From positions 712,501-776,500 of the forward strand of contig NC_033558.1 in NCBI RefSeq assembly GCF_001680005.1: 64,000 nucleotides of DNA. The letters run 5' to 3'. The stretch comes from Plasmodium coatneyi (Eukaryota > Apicomplexa > Aconoidasida > Haemosporida > Plasmodiidae). The position numbers and the translations under genes are program-made. Positions 22,421 through 35,400 of the stretch are shown here, piece by piece. The notes beneath the pieces are model-generated. The model did not search any database. It was not told where the DNA came from and saw nothing but the letters and a program-made list of their open reading frames with translations. How positions within the stretch are numbered: position 1 is the stretch's first letter; the number at the start of each line of letters is the position of its first letter.

Positions 22421-23469
22421 CGGAACGTCATCACGGCGGGCATGCAGCCCAACTAAGGGCAGAAAACACCATTTGTGGATTCGTGCAACTACATATTTCC
22501 ACCCAAACGCGTGTGTACACGTGTGTACGCGCTTATTTGACACACGTATGTTCGTACGTATGTATAAACACTGTTCATTTTGTAAAAGAAATTTTGTCTA
22601 TACGGATTTTTCCCCCATTTTGTTTACATCATGACTGCTTTACTCTTTTTTTTTTTTTTTGTCAATTTATGTGTAGTTATTTTTGTAGCAATTCCTAAGT
22701 CATATTTAGGTGTGGGCCCGTAAGTACACATTTGTATTATGCGTCCATAGCTATGCCTCTTTTTTTTTTTTTTTTTTTAAATCACCACGCGCTGCTTTTA
22801 AATGGCAGAAGAGGTAGAAGAGAAGAAAAAAAAAAAAGACAAAAAATGAAGGCAAAACAAGCCTACTCCCTTCTTCTCATCATGCTTACCTGAAGGAACA
22901 ACTAACATTTTTTCATTTTTAAAACGGTTTTTGCGATCGCCGCAGTTGTTAGCGGTATGCGATTGTGGTCATATCTTTGCACGTGTTGAAGATCCCCTTT
23001 CTTTTGCGGCCGTTGTGTTTTGTCCCCCCCCCGTCTGCGTGCTCCGCAAGACTATTTCGTAGCCACAGCGACGTATTTTGGTATGGACCTCAAAACAAGG
23101 GAAAAAAAAAAAATCTTATCCTCTCGTTAAACATGGGCCCATGAAGTACAAATCGTGTGAAGCGAAGTTTCAAACATTTTTTTTAATACACAAAGGGGGG
23201 CGAAAAATGTGACATCCAGTGTCGCTCCACCGGCTCATGCTACGTAAGCACGACGTTGCAATAGTTCCCTTCTTCCATTCATAAGTACGAACATAATGAG
23301 GGCCGCCTGTTACAGTCGAGGGAGCGCAGCCTAAATTTGGCCCCACTGCTAAAATGACTTGTCTGAAAAATAAAACTCAGGTCTCCTTTTCATTGTTCAT
23401 GCATTATGAATTTCCCTTGTGGTGTCTTCAAAATAATGTTTTTTTTCGCATTTCATAACAGATATAAAA
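22421..23469. other. Intergenic region between tandem genes
   Basis: About 1.05 kb between the secreted-protein gene and the actin-related gene, both on the plus strand. It holds T runs near 22,647-22,660 and 22,760-22,778 and a short A run near 23,101-23,113. No gene is seen. Confidence 0.6.
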
Positions 23470-25590
23470 ATGGATGGTGGAGAGGATGAGGGGGCGACGG
23501 AGGAAAACATACCCGTCGTGATTTTGGACCCGGGGTCTTGGTAAGCGCGCAGGGAAAAACAAAAACATCAGTAGGCTGCGGCGGATCTGTAAACGCCGAA
23601 AAGGGTAGACAACAAAAAAAACGGCACCATAATATTTACCCCATTTGTGTGGTCCCAGTACTTAAACCATATCTCACCCGTTCGTCCCTTAAAAATGTCT
23701 CCACTCGCCTACTTACCCACACCTGTTTGTTCATCCCGTAGGACCATCAAAATGGGAGTCGTTACGGAGGAAATGCCAACTCTGCAAATCCCTTGTTTAT
23801 ATGTAGAGTATGATTTGGTCAAGCGCCCTGTGTGTGTGCACGGATATACAAACACATATATATTTTATTATTATTATTTTCTTCTTCTTTTTGCAGGAGA
23901 GTTTTTTCCAATTCGAGGGAGGTGAAAGTAGGGAGAGAGGCAGCCATCCGATGATTGATCCTCCAGATAGGATATGTGGGAATGCACATTCGGCTTATCA
24001 CGAGTGTACATTTTCACGCATGCACGCAATGGGCCCGTTCCATCACACAGTTCGGACTCGAGGCAGTCGAAGAATACACTCGAGCTAAATATCAAGCAGC
24101 CAAACTGGAAGGCGAGGAAGGTTACACCCCCAATGAAATAACTACTACGTCCAGTTGAAAAAAAAAAATAAGAGAAAAAAAAGAAAAAGATTGATCGGTC
24201 TTCAATAAACGAATGGACATGCGCCTACATATAGACCTAACCATTTGTATTCCCTCTTCGACACCTCTGCACACGTTCCCCCGAAATTGAACCCCTTGTC
24301 CAGGCGACGAACTGCTAAATGTGAAGATGACGTTTTCTGACCCTCGGCATCCCTTGAGCTCGAACGACTTCACAGATTTGTTCCAAGTGTACAACTTCCT
24401 GGTGAAGGTAACGGAAAAGAGGGAGCTTCCCACGGGAACACATGAACACACACATATGTATGTGTTCCCTCTGTGGGGATTCCCCCCAATCGCTTCGCCA
24501 GCACAATTTTTACCCCTTTCGTCCTACAAAAACAGAGACTAAATATAAGAACAGACGACTACAACTTGCTCGTCGCCATTCCAGAAAAAGTGGAAAAGTT
24601 GTTCATAACTAACATGCTCAACTGGGCATTCAAGACTCACCAATTCGCATCGATATCCTTTATTTACAACTCTCTCGCGGCGTCCTACTACTACGGACTG
24701 AAAACAGGTTCGCAAAAAGGGGGAAAGTTGAATTGCGGCTTCTCTGCTGTTAGGGGTGCTTCGATTTGATGACACCTAATTCAATTGACATTAGCACATA
24801 GGATTGTCAACTGCCCAACTTGATTCCTTTTTCGTTTCACCTCCCTCCCATCCGCGAAGCCCTCGTTGTAGACTTAGGCGAAAGAGGAAGCAGAGTATCC
24901 CCCGTCGCGGAAAATCACGGGGTTTTCCTTGACAGCGCGAAGAGCTGCGAAATAGGAGGACACCTAATAACTAAATACATTTCCAATTTTGTTAAAGTAA
25001 AGGATAACCATGTTGACTACACTCTTGTGCAAAATTATAAAGAGTTAAAAAGTTACATAAGTCTAGACATTGACCGGAGCATAAAAATGAACAGCGATTG
25101 TAATGGCTTGTTGAAGCCTTATAGAATTCCATACAGTAATATTTACATAGACCCCAAGGCTGAAATATTAAGCCATGAAATTTATTTTCAGCCTGACTTT
25201 TTAGCGCACTTACCTGGATATTACTACAAGCAAAACGTAGTGCCATTAAGTCAGCTAATTTTCGAGTGTGTATGTTCCTGTCCAATGGATTTGCGAAAAC
25301 AATTGCTGAACAACATTGTTTTGATTGGCGGTGTATCAGATTGTGTCAACATGCGCGAACGGTTACATAAAGAGTTGGTCAATATCTTGCGGCTTAAAAA
25401 TTACAGTGAAAATACAAAAGTGCACATAAAAAATGAATGCATGTCTAACATAGCCGCTTACCTAGGCTGCAGAAAGTACGGGAAAGCCATTTACCACAAT
25501 AAAAATAAATGGGTTACACGGGAGGATTACTTCGCGACGGCTAACGCGAAGGTGGTACATAGGCTTTTGATGTGGGCTAACGTTTTGTAG
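23470..25590 (+). CDS. Divergent actin-related protein, seven exons
   Basis: Exons read as 23,470-23,540, 23,742-~23,831, 23,897-23,921, 24,051-24,120, 24,304-24,407, 24,536-24,707 and 24,860-25,590, with phases adding up to about 420 residues. The second and third junctions are the least certain. Actin landmarks in order are: DPGSWTIKMGV for the first phosphate loop (actin DNGSG), the LLVAIPEK block where actin has LLTEAP, VVDLGERGSRVSPV for the second loop (DSGDG), and LIGGVSDCVNMRERL for the adenosine motif (SGGTTMYPG). The fold is therefore of the actin/Hsp70/hexokinase type, but nucleotide-loop residues are altered, as in nuclear or other divergent Arps. The exact Arp subfamily is not clear. 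It follows the secreted-protein gene on the same strand. Confidence 0.8.
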
Positions 25591-26131
25591 AGGCCTTGGA
25601 AGTGTCCGCCCCGGCTTGGGGAGGTGGAGACATGGTAGATGCCATACACGCATTTTGTTAAAATGGTGTCACTGCTTTTTTTGGCGTTGTTATGCTACCA
25701 TTTTTTTTTTTTCCCATATGGCTAGCTTGTTCAGGTAAAAAGTTACATTTTTTTTTTTTTTTCCAGCTATCTAAAAACGTAACACAGTTCGCAAAATTGA
25801 ACGGCAGTTTTGCGCAAAAACTGGCGTGAAATTTGCATCTTTACAGTTTGCTTTTTTTTGTTGTTTTTCAAAATACTTGCACATGCTGAGAATGGCATGT
25901 GAAGATAAAGACTTTATTCAAAACAAGAGGGGTATAAACTGCGGTGCACACGGTGGGTTAAATAAATATAAATGTAAACATATATGCATGTGCATACGTT
26001 TCACAGATGGGTAAGTGAACGGGGTGGGGCCAAACATGCATGCACATTGTTGTGCACACAGCAACGCACAAAAAAAAGTCTGTCCCCAATTGTGCACGTC
26101 CCCCGATGATCACTCGCGGGCCCACGCAGAA
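25591..26131. other. Intergenic region between convergent genes
   Basis: About 540 bp between the actin-related gene and REI1-like gene ends. It has T runs near 25,700-25,712 and 25,749-25,763. Nothing else is seen. Confidence 0.6.
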
Positions 26132-27622
26132 TCATAAAAAGAAGATGGAGTCACTCTTGTAAAACTTGTTCAAGCCGTTCGTCTTCACATTCAAATCCAA
26201 GTTGTATTTTTTCATGACGTCGATATAGGACTTGTATCTGCTGTAGTCCTGGTTGCTCTCTTTTTTTTTCAAAACATCAAGCTTCTCACATTTAGACGTG
26301 GCTCTATTTTCAAGCGGCAATTTCTGCTTAAAAATGTAGGCAATTTTTCTATTGATAGCTTCCGACCCATCTGGAAGCACTAAATTGTTGTACTCATTTA
26401 GCTCAGGTTTTGTGTATCCAAACTGTTCCAGGGCTTCATATATAGTTTCATGGTTGATGTTTTTGCTCAGTTCTTCCTCCTTCACTTTGTAGTCATCGCT
26501 GTTATTGTCGCTTTCGCTTTTGTATTCGTTATCGAGTTGGGCTTTAGCTTCCCGCGCGGTCTGATCAGAACCCGTTGAGGGATCCTCTTCCCCGCTTTTC
26601 TCCGCGCTGCGGTGACATTTGGACTCTATTTGGTTGTTCCTCTTCTTGTGCAGCAGGCACAGAAGCAACTCCTTGTCCTCCTTATTAGTAATGTACCTAT
26701 TTAACAGATCAACGTACGACTTTGAGAAATCGTAATATTTTTGAATGAAAATAAAAAAGTCTGCATGCAGTTTGGTGTGACTCTTGCAGATCATATGGGA
26801 CTGTAATGATTTGACGCACTTGGAATGGCGAAAACAGTAGATGCAGATGTTCTCTTCGTAAATTTTCTTCCCTATGGTCAGAAGAATCTTCTTCAAATTG
26901 GTAACGTACTTCAAATCAGGGATGTAAAAAGTATAATTATCATTCATGTGTTTTATATTTTCTTCTACTGAATTAAAAATTCTGTTATCGAAGAAGCACA
27001 CCAAGGGATTGTCATATTTTACATTTTTGGTCATTAAAACATCTTCCTTCGTTGCGTATTTAACTTTTTGCCCTTCGCAATTGTTGCTCGTATAGCTGCC
27101 TCCGTTGTTCGCCTTTTTGCCGCTACACAGTTCTGCGTTACCTTTTTTTTCCTTTTTTTTCTTCCCATTGCTCTGCTTCTTATGTGCGCAGTGGTTGCTG
27201 CTAGCGGGGTCTCCTCCACTAAGAGGGTCGTTGCCGCTGACGGGACTTCCTCCCCCTTTGGTCAAGCTGTGCACCTTCTCGTTAAAGGTCACTTCATTGA
27301 CGGCATTCAAATTTAGAAGCTTCCTCTTCAAATTGTACTTATGCCACTCGGATTTAAAGTGGTACCGAAAGAACGAGTAGTTGTATATCTGTATATTGCA
27401 TGTGTAACAGTTGTATATTTTTTTATTCAAGTCACTATTCTCAATGTAAATATTCACTTGGTCCTTATGGTACATGTTGATGGTAGAGTTGCTACTCTTG
27501 TTGATGTATTCCTGCACAATTACGTCCTCCTTTTTCATATTGTAAATGTTTTTTATATCCGTTAGTTTATTCCCTGTCCGATTGTCCTCCATGTAGACTA
27601 CTTTGGGGTGAGCGTCCTCCAT
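26132..27622 (-). CDS. REI1/ZNF622-like cytoplasmic 60S biogenesis factor
   Basis: A single exon encodes 496 residues. A C2H2 finger lies at about C72-x2-C75...H88-x5-H94 (CYTCNIQIYN...FHKSEWHKYN-like spacing). A second region VCFFDNRIFNS...NIKHMND...YIPDLKYV and a third CIYCFRHSKC...LQSHMICKSHTKL follow in the order and spacing of yeast Rei1 and human ZNF622. These proteins act on late cytoplasmic pre-60S particles, helping recycle the export factor Arx1. The middle region is a Lys/Ser-rich insert. In the second finger one of the usual paired Cys is replaced by Asp, so zinc binding there is doubtful. The C-terminus, with its Lys/Tyr-rich end, also fits the family. It converges on the actin-related gene. 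Confidence 0.85.
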   Translation of the reverse strand: MEDAHPKVVYMEDNRTGNKLTDIKNIYNMKKEDVIVQEYINKSSNSTINMYHKDQVNIYIENSDLNKKIYNCYTCNIQIYNYSFFRYHFKSEWHKYNLKRKLLNLNAVNEVTFNEKVHSLTKGGGSPVSGNDPLSGGDPASSNHCAHKKQSNGKKKKEKKGNAELCSGKKANNGGSYTSNNCEGQKVKYATKEDVLMTKNVKYDNPLVCFFDNRIFNSVEENIKHMNDNYTFYIPDLKYVTNLKKILLTIGKKIYEENICIYCFRHSKCVKSLQSHMICKSHTKLHADFFIFIQKYYDFSKSYVDLLNRYITNKEDKELLLCLLHKKRNNQIESKCHRSAEKSGEEDPSTGSDQTAREAKAQLDNEYKSESDNNSDDYKVKEEELSKNINHETIYEALEQFGYTKPELNEYNNLVLPDGSEAINRKIAYIFKQKLPLENRATSKCEKLDVLKKKESNQDYSRYKSYIDVMKKYNLDLNVKTNGLNKFYKSDSIFFL

Positions 27623-29725
27623 TTTGGCTCTTCGGAAAGGAAATAGATAGGATGGTATGGTAGTAAGATGGGTGTGGTGAGAAAGGGAAATGGTCGCTTT
27701 TTGTATAGTACTGGTTTTGTTAGCAGAGGTGTATTAACTCCTGCGTGCATACTTTTGCGCATGTGCGATGGTGTTTGTTTGGGTTCCCTCGCCTGAACTT
27801 CTTCGCGTTCACTTCACTGGGTAAAATATTCCTGTGCGCTATGCCGTCCGGTGGACTAAATGTTTCTATCCTGACAGGCAATTTTTTCCGCGTCCAAGTT
27901 GCTTTCCCTGTTAAGCTATATTTTGGTTGCCCTTCACACTTGTCTTCTTCGCGAAGATATGCATACAGGGGTGCCAGGGGACGCGCGATAGAATACGATC
28001 TGCGCAGTAGTGACATACAAACGGCGCGACCCCTCTGAGTGCACCGCTTTTCACATGCATATATGCTCCCACACGAAGATGATGACATTTCACACAAACT
28101 CAGCCGCGCTAATTGTGCAAAAAAAACTGCCCCTCAGTGCGTCTTCACAAAAGTACAAGTATTTCCTCGCACCACCATGTGGGATGCGCCTTCCCAAAGT
28201 TAACAATTCGATTCGGTGACGAAAATGCTTCGCTCCGCTTTTTGTTAAAAAAAAATATATTCTTTGAAAACGGAGCGATATTAAATACGTATAAACAATT
28301 TTTTAATCATTATATTGTAAAGCAGTTTTTTTCTTCCCAGGAGACGGGGATGCAACAGCAGGTGGGGAAGCGAAGCAAATGCAGCGGGGAGGGGATGAAA
28401 CTGCGCCAACAGAAAGCAAAGTCATGCAATGATATATGAGTGGACGCCCCAGTTTAAAGGCGATTTAAAAAAGAAAAATACTTTTCAAAGGGGCGAGTAC
28501 CAGATCGTGCCATCCTACAGGATAAAAGTAGCACGGAATACGAAAAAGGCGATTTAAAAAGGAAAAAAAAAAAAATAGGAATGGCCCAACTTCGCCGGAA
28601 TTATAAAAAAAGGAAGAAAAAAAAATATATATATATATATATTTAATGACTCCACAGTGCTGTTCTTCTTTTCTTCCTTCGGGGGAGGGCCAAATCACCG
28701 CTCCAACGTGAAACATAAAGCAAAGCGTACTTCTACGGCAAAATGGTTATGCGCATTACGTAAATGCGCGTTGGTATACTTTCGTCGACCGCGCGGAAGG
28801 TGAGGAAATATTTTCTTTCCCCGCCAGTATTGCTGTGCGCTTTTTTTCCGTGGCATAGGCTCTTCTGCCGCCTACGCTGCGTCGCATTTTTTTATTTTAA
28901 TTTTTTCATGCACAAAACTGTTATCCATTTTTGTGAGTGTATTATTCGCATGCATGGAGTAAAAACGAAAAATTAAAAAGGACATTTCGCCGTAATTCGC
29001 TCGAAGGGACTTTTGACCCATATCTGCAATTGTACTCGCGCGTAAAGAGGAATTTATAAATTTTCCTGAGCGACATTGCACAAAAGGAAAAAAAAAAAAA
29101 AAAAAAAAAAAAAAAAGCGTAATTTTTTCCCTTTTTCATTTGATCCCTTGTGGCAAAAAAACTTAACGTGATGAAAAACGCGACGTGATTTACAAAACGT
29201 ACTTGTGTGGATGTACCTTTTTGTGAAAGCATGACCCATCTTTGAACTGCTTTATTTTTTGTTGCCGCATGAGGGGAAAAAAACCACCTCCTCATGAAGT
29301 GAAAATCATATTGTGTCTGCCGCAAAATAGAGGCCGTAAGTGCATACCTTGCGGAGGGGGGCTAAACGCATGACGCGGAACTCTGAGTGAAGATGTGAAT
29401 ATGTCCCTATACAACAGACACGTGGCTAACACCTTTTGCGATTCGCTTTTTTGTCTTGCCCCATTTGATCATTCGAAACGGCATCATAACACCACCAGTG
29501 GGTGGGGGTGAAGATCGACTGGTGGGTCAAATAGTCCCAACGTAAATTTCGAAAAGGGTAAAAATAAAGCCACGAAGAAGTGTATGTTCATTGAAGGGAC
29601 AGAATTGGGAGATAAAATTCACCTCATGCAAACGCTGTCAGAGGGAGGAAACACCATTTCAACGAGTTATACACGCGCTTGGGCGAAAGGACCAAAAAAA
29701 TAAATGACACGTGGTTGAAGAAATT
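27623..29725. other. Intergenic region upstream of REI1-like gene and downstream of the release-factor gene
   Basis: About 2.1 kb. It holds a TA microsatellite near 28,624-28,644 and an A run at about 29,087-29,116. A pyrimidine-rich acceptor-like site at about 28,330-28,340 is followed by a 33-codon open stretch to 28,439, but I find no matching upstream exon, so it is not called as a gene. Confidence 0.5.
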
Positions 29726-30888
29726 TCAACCAATGTCATCCTCATAGCGAAAACTCTTTTGCCGATTGCTTTTCACCTCCGATCTGCGTTTCTTATAATT
29801 TATTGACTCCCTCTTTTCCCTATCCGTCGGTTTTAATACTCTTCGCTTTTCCTTCTGCGGGTGTGGTTTTTGAAAAAAAAGAAAAAAATTATGTGCTTGG
29901 CTTGCCATGCCATTATATAAGAGGGGGTGAACAAACGTAAAACATTCACCGGACATGCAGACAATTCACACAACTGCGACCATCTTAAATGCTCGGGCAA
30001 AAGGGAAGAACGTGTGTGGTAAGACTTACTTCAATTTCGTGAATAATAGCATCCTCCAGGTTGTCCCTGATGGACGTAATTTTATCGTACAGCAACTCCC
30101 GTGCGTATATTCTGTTCTTTTGTAAACACCTGCGTGCCGGTGGAGGTAGCCAAAAAAAAATTATGAACAGGAAAAAAAAAAAAAAAAAAAAAAAAAAAAA
30201 CACGTAAATGTATATATATATACACACGCATACACATACATATTCGTGATAAACAACGGAGGCGTAAAAAGAGTTGGGAATAAATGGCTAAGACGGGAGA
30301 TGCAGCGCAGCCTGTCTCACAATTCCAAAGGAAAATTATCAAAGTTGCTTTTGTTCATTTTTCACGCATTTTTCTTTTCCCCGTTCGTCCTCCTAACCTG
30401 TACTTGTGGCACTTGATTACTATTTTCTCCCCCTTCCCGCTGTCATATCTTATCATGACGCAGTTATTCGTTTTGTTAACCTTCTGCCCGCCTTTTCCTG
30501 TGCCCTTGACGAAAGTTTCTTCGATGTCCTTTGGGAACACTCCTATGCCTTCTAACTTTTTTCTTATCAGTTCGAATTTGTTTTGGGATGGCTTGTTCAG
30601 GTGGAGACACAGTCGGCTTGTGGGTTTAGTGCACTGTGCGAATTTCTGCTGAGCGCAAATGAAGCTTGGATACTGAAAGGGGTGGAGGAGGAGATTGGAC
30701 GAATGGGAAAAGGTACATACGTATTCGTGTTAACCATCTTGTTGGTCGAACCACCCGAGGGGGGTAAGGTCCTTTCCATTCGTGTAATCCAGTTGGAGTA
30801 CCTTCACAAAATTTTCTTGCCAATGTATAGTGCTGACACGAGTAAGCAAGCTTAAAAGAAGCAGGAGGAGGGTGCGGCTGGGCGGCAT
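29726..30888 (-). CDS. GGQ class I release-factor-like protein with secretory leader (C12orf65/ICT1 type), four exons
   Basis: Exons on the minus strand are 30,888-30,802, 30,672-30,398, 30,129-30,030 and 29,854-29,726. All junctions are GT-AG and phases agree, giving 196 residues. Exon 1 encodes MPPSRTLLLLLLSLLTRVST, a signal peptide suggesting apicoplast delivery. Exon 2 carries FVKGTGKGGQKVNKTNN, the GGQ motif that enters the ribosomal peptidyl-transferase centre to hydrolyse peptidyl-tRNA. Exon 3 carries RCLQKNRIYARELLYDKI, the conserved Arg/Gln-rich helix that follows it. The last exon is a very basic tail, as in rescue factors that lack codon-recognition domains. A ribosome-rescue role in an organelle is inferred. 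P. falciparum has been reported to carry two ICT1-like proteins, one apicoplast and one mitochondrial; this would correspond to the former if the leader is right. Confidence 0.85.
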
Positions 30889-31580
30889 TATAAATCTCTA
30901 CCACCGCGAGCCTTCGGTGGGATCGCCCTGAGGAGGGATTACCACCAAATGGGGGAAGATCCCACTTTAGCGGAGACCACTCCAAATTATTTGTAAACAC
31001 GGAGAGGAAATTCTTGTCGAGGTGTCATTGAGCTTGAGCATCCACCTCACGACGTGTTCATTTGCTCCTCTAATTGGTGACCTGCGTTTTTTGTTGCGCG
31101 CACCCTGTTGGCGGATCCCTCGGGGGATACCATACCTACTTAGAGTTCGCGCACCGGGGGTCTTTCTCAACGAACTCTTGGGTGGAGGGCAACACGATAC
31201 TTGTCCAAGCGAAGGGCAGCAAAGCGAAGTGTATCTGCAATGCCGCTCCCATCCAGCTTCACTCCCCTCTTGACCGACTCTGCATGAAAGCCCATCCGCG
31301 GTTGCAAAGAGTGAACGCCAGTCTACCCCAGTTGGTGTGCCTATCCCTCAGTTAGTTCCCACTCCTAAGGAAAATATTTTCTATTAAGAAAAACCGGTTA
31401 TAGTAGGTAACAAATTTAAAGAGGAAAAATTGGCAAAATGGCAAGTATATGAAAAGCACCTTCCTCTCTGTTCTCCTAAAAAAGGCGACACACTTTTCCC
31501 CGTCATTCCTTTCACGTACATATGTATATGTGTATCATGAGGAATGAGCATACACAGGAGGTGGAGAGGTTTTTCTCATA

Positions 31581-31616
<36 letters not shown>

Positions 31617-32435
31617 TTACTACCTGAATAGCGACTCAGTCGAGAAAAGGCAAAGGCCACGTTCAGAAACTCCAAATGGGGTAAAGAAAAAAAGCAGTAA
31701 GAAAACGGAACCCCGCCCAGCCAGGAGAAAGCCATTTTTTTTTTTCTGCTGCGAATTTATTTTCGAAGGAATATCCTCATTTATGGAGAGTAATGTATGC
31801 TGCCGCCGCCTCCTTTTTTTTTTGTTTCTCTTTTAAGGTCACTTTAATGGTTCGTGCGTATGCATGGATTGAAGTATGTATGTGCGTTTGAGTGTACGCG
31901 TGAAAGTGTGCGAGCTGGTTTAAAATCACCCACTTGGGCAGTGGCACGCCCACTCATAACTGCACATGTATGTACACCCCCCCAAATGCCGTTGCTTGAA
32001 GAAAAGGGAAACCAAGTGGGGTACGCGAAAGGGGAATAAGACATTTATGTTCCACGCCTTTTTTCCCCTTTTCACGCGATAAAAGGAGATGGTTGAACAA
32101 CACTAGGTGGAAGCTTTTGTGGATTCTTTCCCCCTCTTGATCCCTCTCAAGTGTACATTTCTTAAATACGTTGTGTACATTCATTTAAATCGCGCGATAG
32201 TTGTGTGTGCATTTATTTACATGTGTGTGGTTGGGCAAGTGCTGTAGTATGCGCTTCTACGAACGGCGCCGATGTCCGAGGAATGCCCCGTGGGATGAGT
32301 GCACACCCTGGTGGGGAAGTGTAGAGCTGGAGTCCACCCCGTCGGCGCCAGAATCACCACTGCTCAACAAATTGGACAATCGAAACACCACCCATCCACA
32401 CACACATATATATACATACAGCAGTGTGAGCCAAA
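30889..32435. other. Intergenic region between divergent genes
   Basis: About 1.55 kb between the release-factor gene (-) and RPA1 (+). It has an A run at about 31,589-31,614 and a CA/TA microsatellite just before RPA1 (about 32,397-32,420). No gene is supported. Confidence 0.6.
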
Positions 32436-35400
32436 ATGAATAGGAACGAAGAAATTCTGTCCAAGGCGACGCCGGACTTTATCTACAAATTTTTTACAGA
32501 AACCAAATCAGAGGAAATGTTAGCCTTGTTGAACAAACAGGTGACGTTATTATGTTTCAGTCAAATGAATGCAGGGGCCAATCAGATTTTCTTAAAAGTA
32601 ATAGATGGAACCATCCCACCGCAGTACTATGCCATTGTACACGTGGGGGTGGATGAAGCAACCATGCCCACTACACCCATCTCCTATGTAAAAAAATTAA
32701 TACTTATAGAAAATTTTTCCATCACAAATTACTATGGGAAACTTTTCATATTAACAAAAAAAATTAGAGTGCTTATGAGTGTAGACTATTTTGACATTGA
32801 GGACCTGTTTAGGAGGTACCAACTGCAGAGTATCTCCTACCTCCTAATGAATACAAAAGGTGAGAACCCCTCTAAGGATGGGGGATCTAGACCTGCCAGC
32901 GAATACAATGGAGAAGGGCAAGCCAGAACGAGCAGCATGATTTCCCGCTATTCAAGTGAATACGGAAATGAGGGCAAAACGAGGGAGTGTAATTACTACC
33001 CCCGTGGAGGGAGTGCAGCAGCAACAACAACAACAGCTGCAGCAGCAGAATACAGTAGTAATGTCATTCCGGGAGACAGCTATTCCAAATTGAGGGATCG
33101 CCAGGAAGGGGACACCCGACCTGACTATGACAGGTGTCAAAGAGTGTCGGGGGAAAGTTTGATCAGGGAACCGATGGCCAAGAATGGCAGTGCTGCATAT
33201 GGGGAGAGACAGCCCTACGGGGATAAACCCCCTTACGTGGAGAGGTCACCCTATAGGGAACCGCCCGTTGGAAGGGACACCCCGCAGATTTACCACCACG
33301 GTAGAATGGCAGAAGATAATGGAAGGGGGAAGCAATTCCCCGAAAGGTTGAGTGATCCCCCCAGCACAGACAAGTTTTCGCAGGGGGAGATTTCCACCAG
33401 TCGGGACTATCTCCCTTACGGTGCAAACGAATTGGAAAGGAACCCTCACGAGGTGACATCTACCTCTCACCAAATGTACCCCACTCCGCAGGGGGCGACC
33501 CAGCCCTACAACAAGCGAAACAACACCACTGTGTATGATCCAAGCAGTGCAAACAGTGCAAACAGTGCAAATGGTCCAAATGGTGCATATGCAAACAATC
33601 ACTACAGTAACGGTAAGAGCATGACGCATAACATTGCAGGAGAGCTGAACCATGCCCGAAGCGGCAGCAGCTACGACCTCGGAGTCGGCACTCCCATGGG
33701 CTCCAGCGTGTACAGAGAAGAACCCCCTTTGGGGGAAAGCATTAGTAGAAGTGAACCCAAGGCGCGCACGAGCAATCCGAACGGGTATATGTACGAGGGG
33801 GAAATGGGGGAGGGATCAATTGGGTCAAGACCAATTGGATCGGGAGGAGCCACCCCCGGGGAGTATAAGGGCCGGTATGCCCACACAGGGAATAACCCAG
33901 AGAGAGGCCCCCCCGAAGAGAGGAGCTATTACCAAAATGGCAGGGGAGGCAGCAACATGAGCAAGAACTCAAGCGGGGCGCGTCACTACTACTACCCCCC
34001 AAGGGATGCAGAAGAAGGTAATAATTCAAGAAGTGTGGAGGATGAAGCCTATTACGGAAGAGGGGGAAAGCCAAATGAAGTGGGCACGAAAATGACCGAT
34101 GGGGGGAGAAATGGCCCGCATTACAATGGAGAGGTGGCGAAAATTAATAGGAGCGATGATGCGATACAGGGTAGGTATGTTCCTCCTGAGGGGGCAATCA
34201 GTGGAGGAGGTTACAATCACAAGGGGGTGAGCAATTACGGCCCACCCGGCATAGGAACAGGAAGCAGTGATTATAGCGGGAGTGCAAACCGTGTAGCATC
34301 AGAACCAAATAAAAAGGCGAGGAACGAAAGTATGGGGAGTCTGCAGGAGACGAAGGAAACACTAAACGATATGGAGGAATACCCGTTGGACAGGAAAAGT
34401 GACAACAAAAGCATGCTGAAGGAAAATAGCTCCAGTAGGAATAACAGGAAGGGTGGCCCCTACCAGCAAGGCAACAATCCAGTAATAAAAATTAATGACG
34501 GCATTTTAATGCATATAAATAAGCTGTCCCAGTATTCATCCAAGTGGATAATAAAGGCAAGAGTTCAGTTCAAGGACGTGGTGAGAAAATACTACTCAGG
34601 CAACAAAGAGGGGAAGGTATTTAGCATCGAGTTGTGTGATGAAGATGGAGAGATAAAAGTAAACTTCTTCGGAAAGGCAGTAGACAAATGGTATGACTAC
34701 CTCCAATTGGGGAAAATCTACAAAATAAGTAAAGGCTATATCAAAGCAGCGAACAAAAAATTCACCACAGTAAAACATGACTATGAAATTACGCTGGACG
34801 AAAATTCCATTATAGAAGTGTTGGAAGAAAATGACAACATCCCTAAATTTATTTATAAATTTACAACTATAGACGCGGTAAAAAATATGAAAATAGGTTC
34901 GCTAGTAGATGTAATAGGAGTGGTTTTCAGCTACCAAGAAAGTACGCAAATATTAATTAAGAAAACAGGGCAATATAAAGAAAAGAGGGACATTGTTCTG
35001 ATAGACGATAGCAAGGAAACTATTAATGTAACTCTGTGGGGAGATCACGCCCTAAACACGGAAGAAGTGTACCTAAGGGATAATAGCATAATATGCTTTA
35101 AGAATTTAAAAGTTGGAGAATGGCAAGGAATAAAATTGGAGTCACACCCCAAAACGAAGATTGATGTAAAACCAGACATTGAAAGAGCCCACATGCTAAA
35201 CACATGGTGGATAAATAACAAACAGAACCTTTACAGCACCGTTAATGTAGGCGCAGGGATATTCCACATGGAGTTACAGAAAACCATTGAAGAAATTAAA
35301 AAGGACGTCAATTTAGCTAATGAAGATGCTTTATCAGGGAAAGGAATTATTTTCACAACCTTCGGTTTTATCGACCATATTTATAACTCCATCCCTGTGT

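Noticed and set aside
28113..28439. Possible small gene with an acceptor near 28,340
   Set aside because: No upstream exon with matching phase and no recognisable product.
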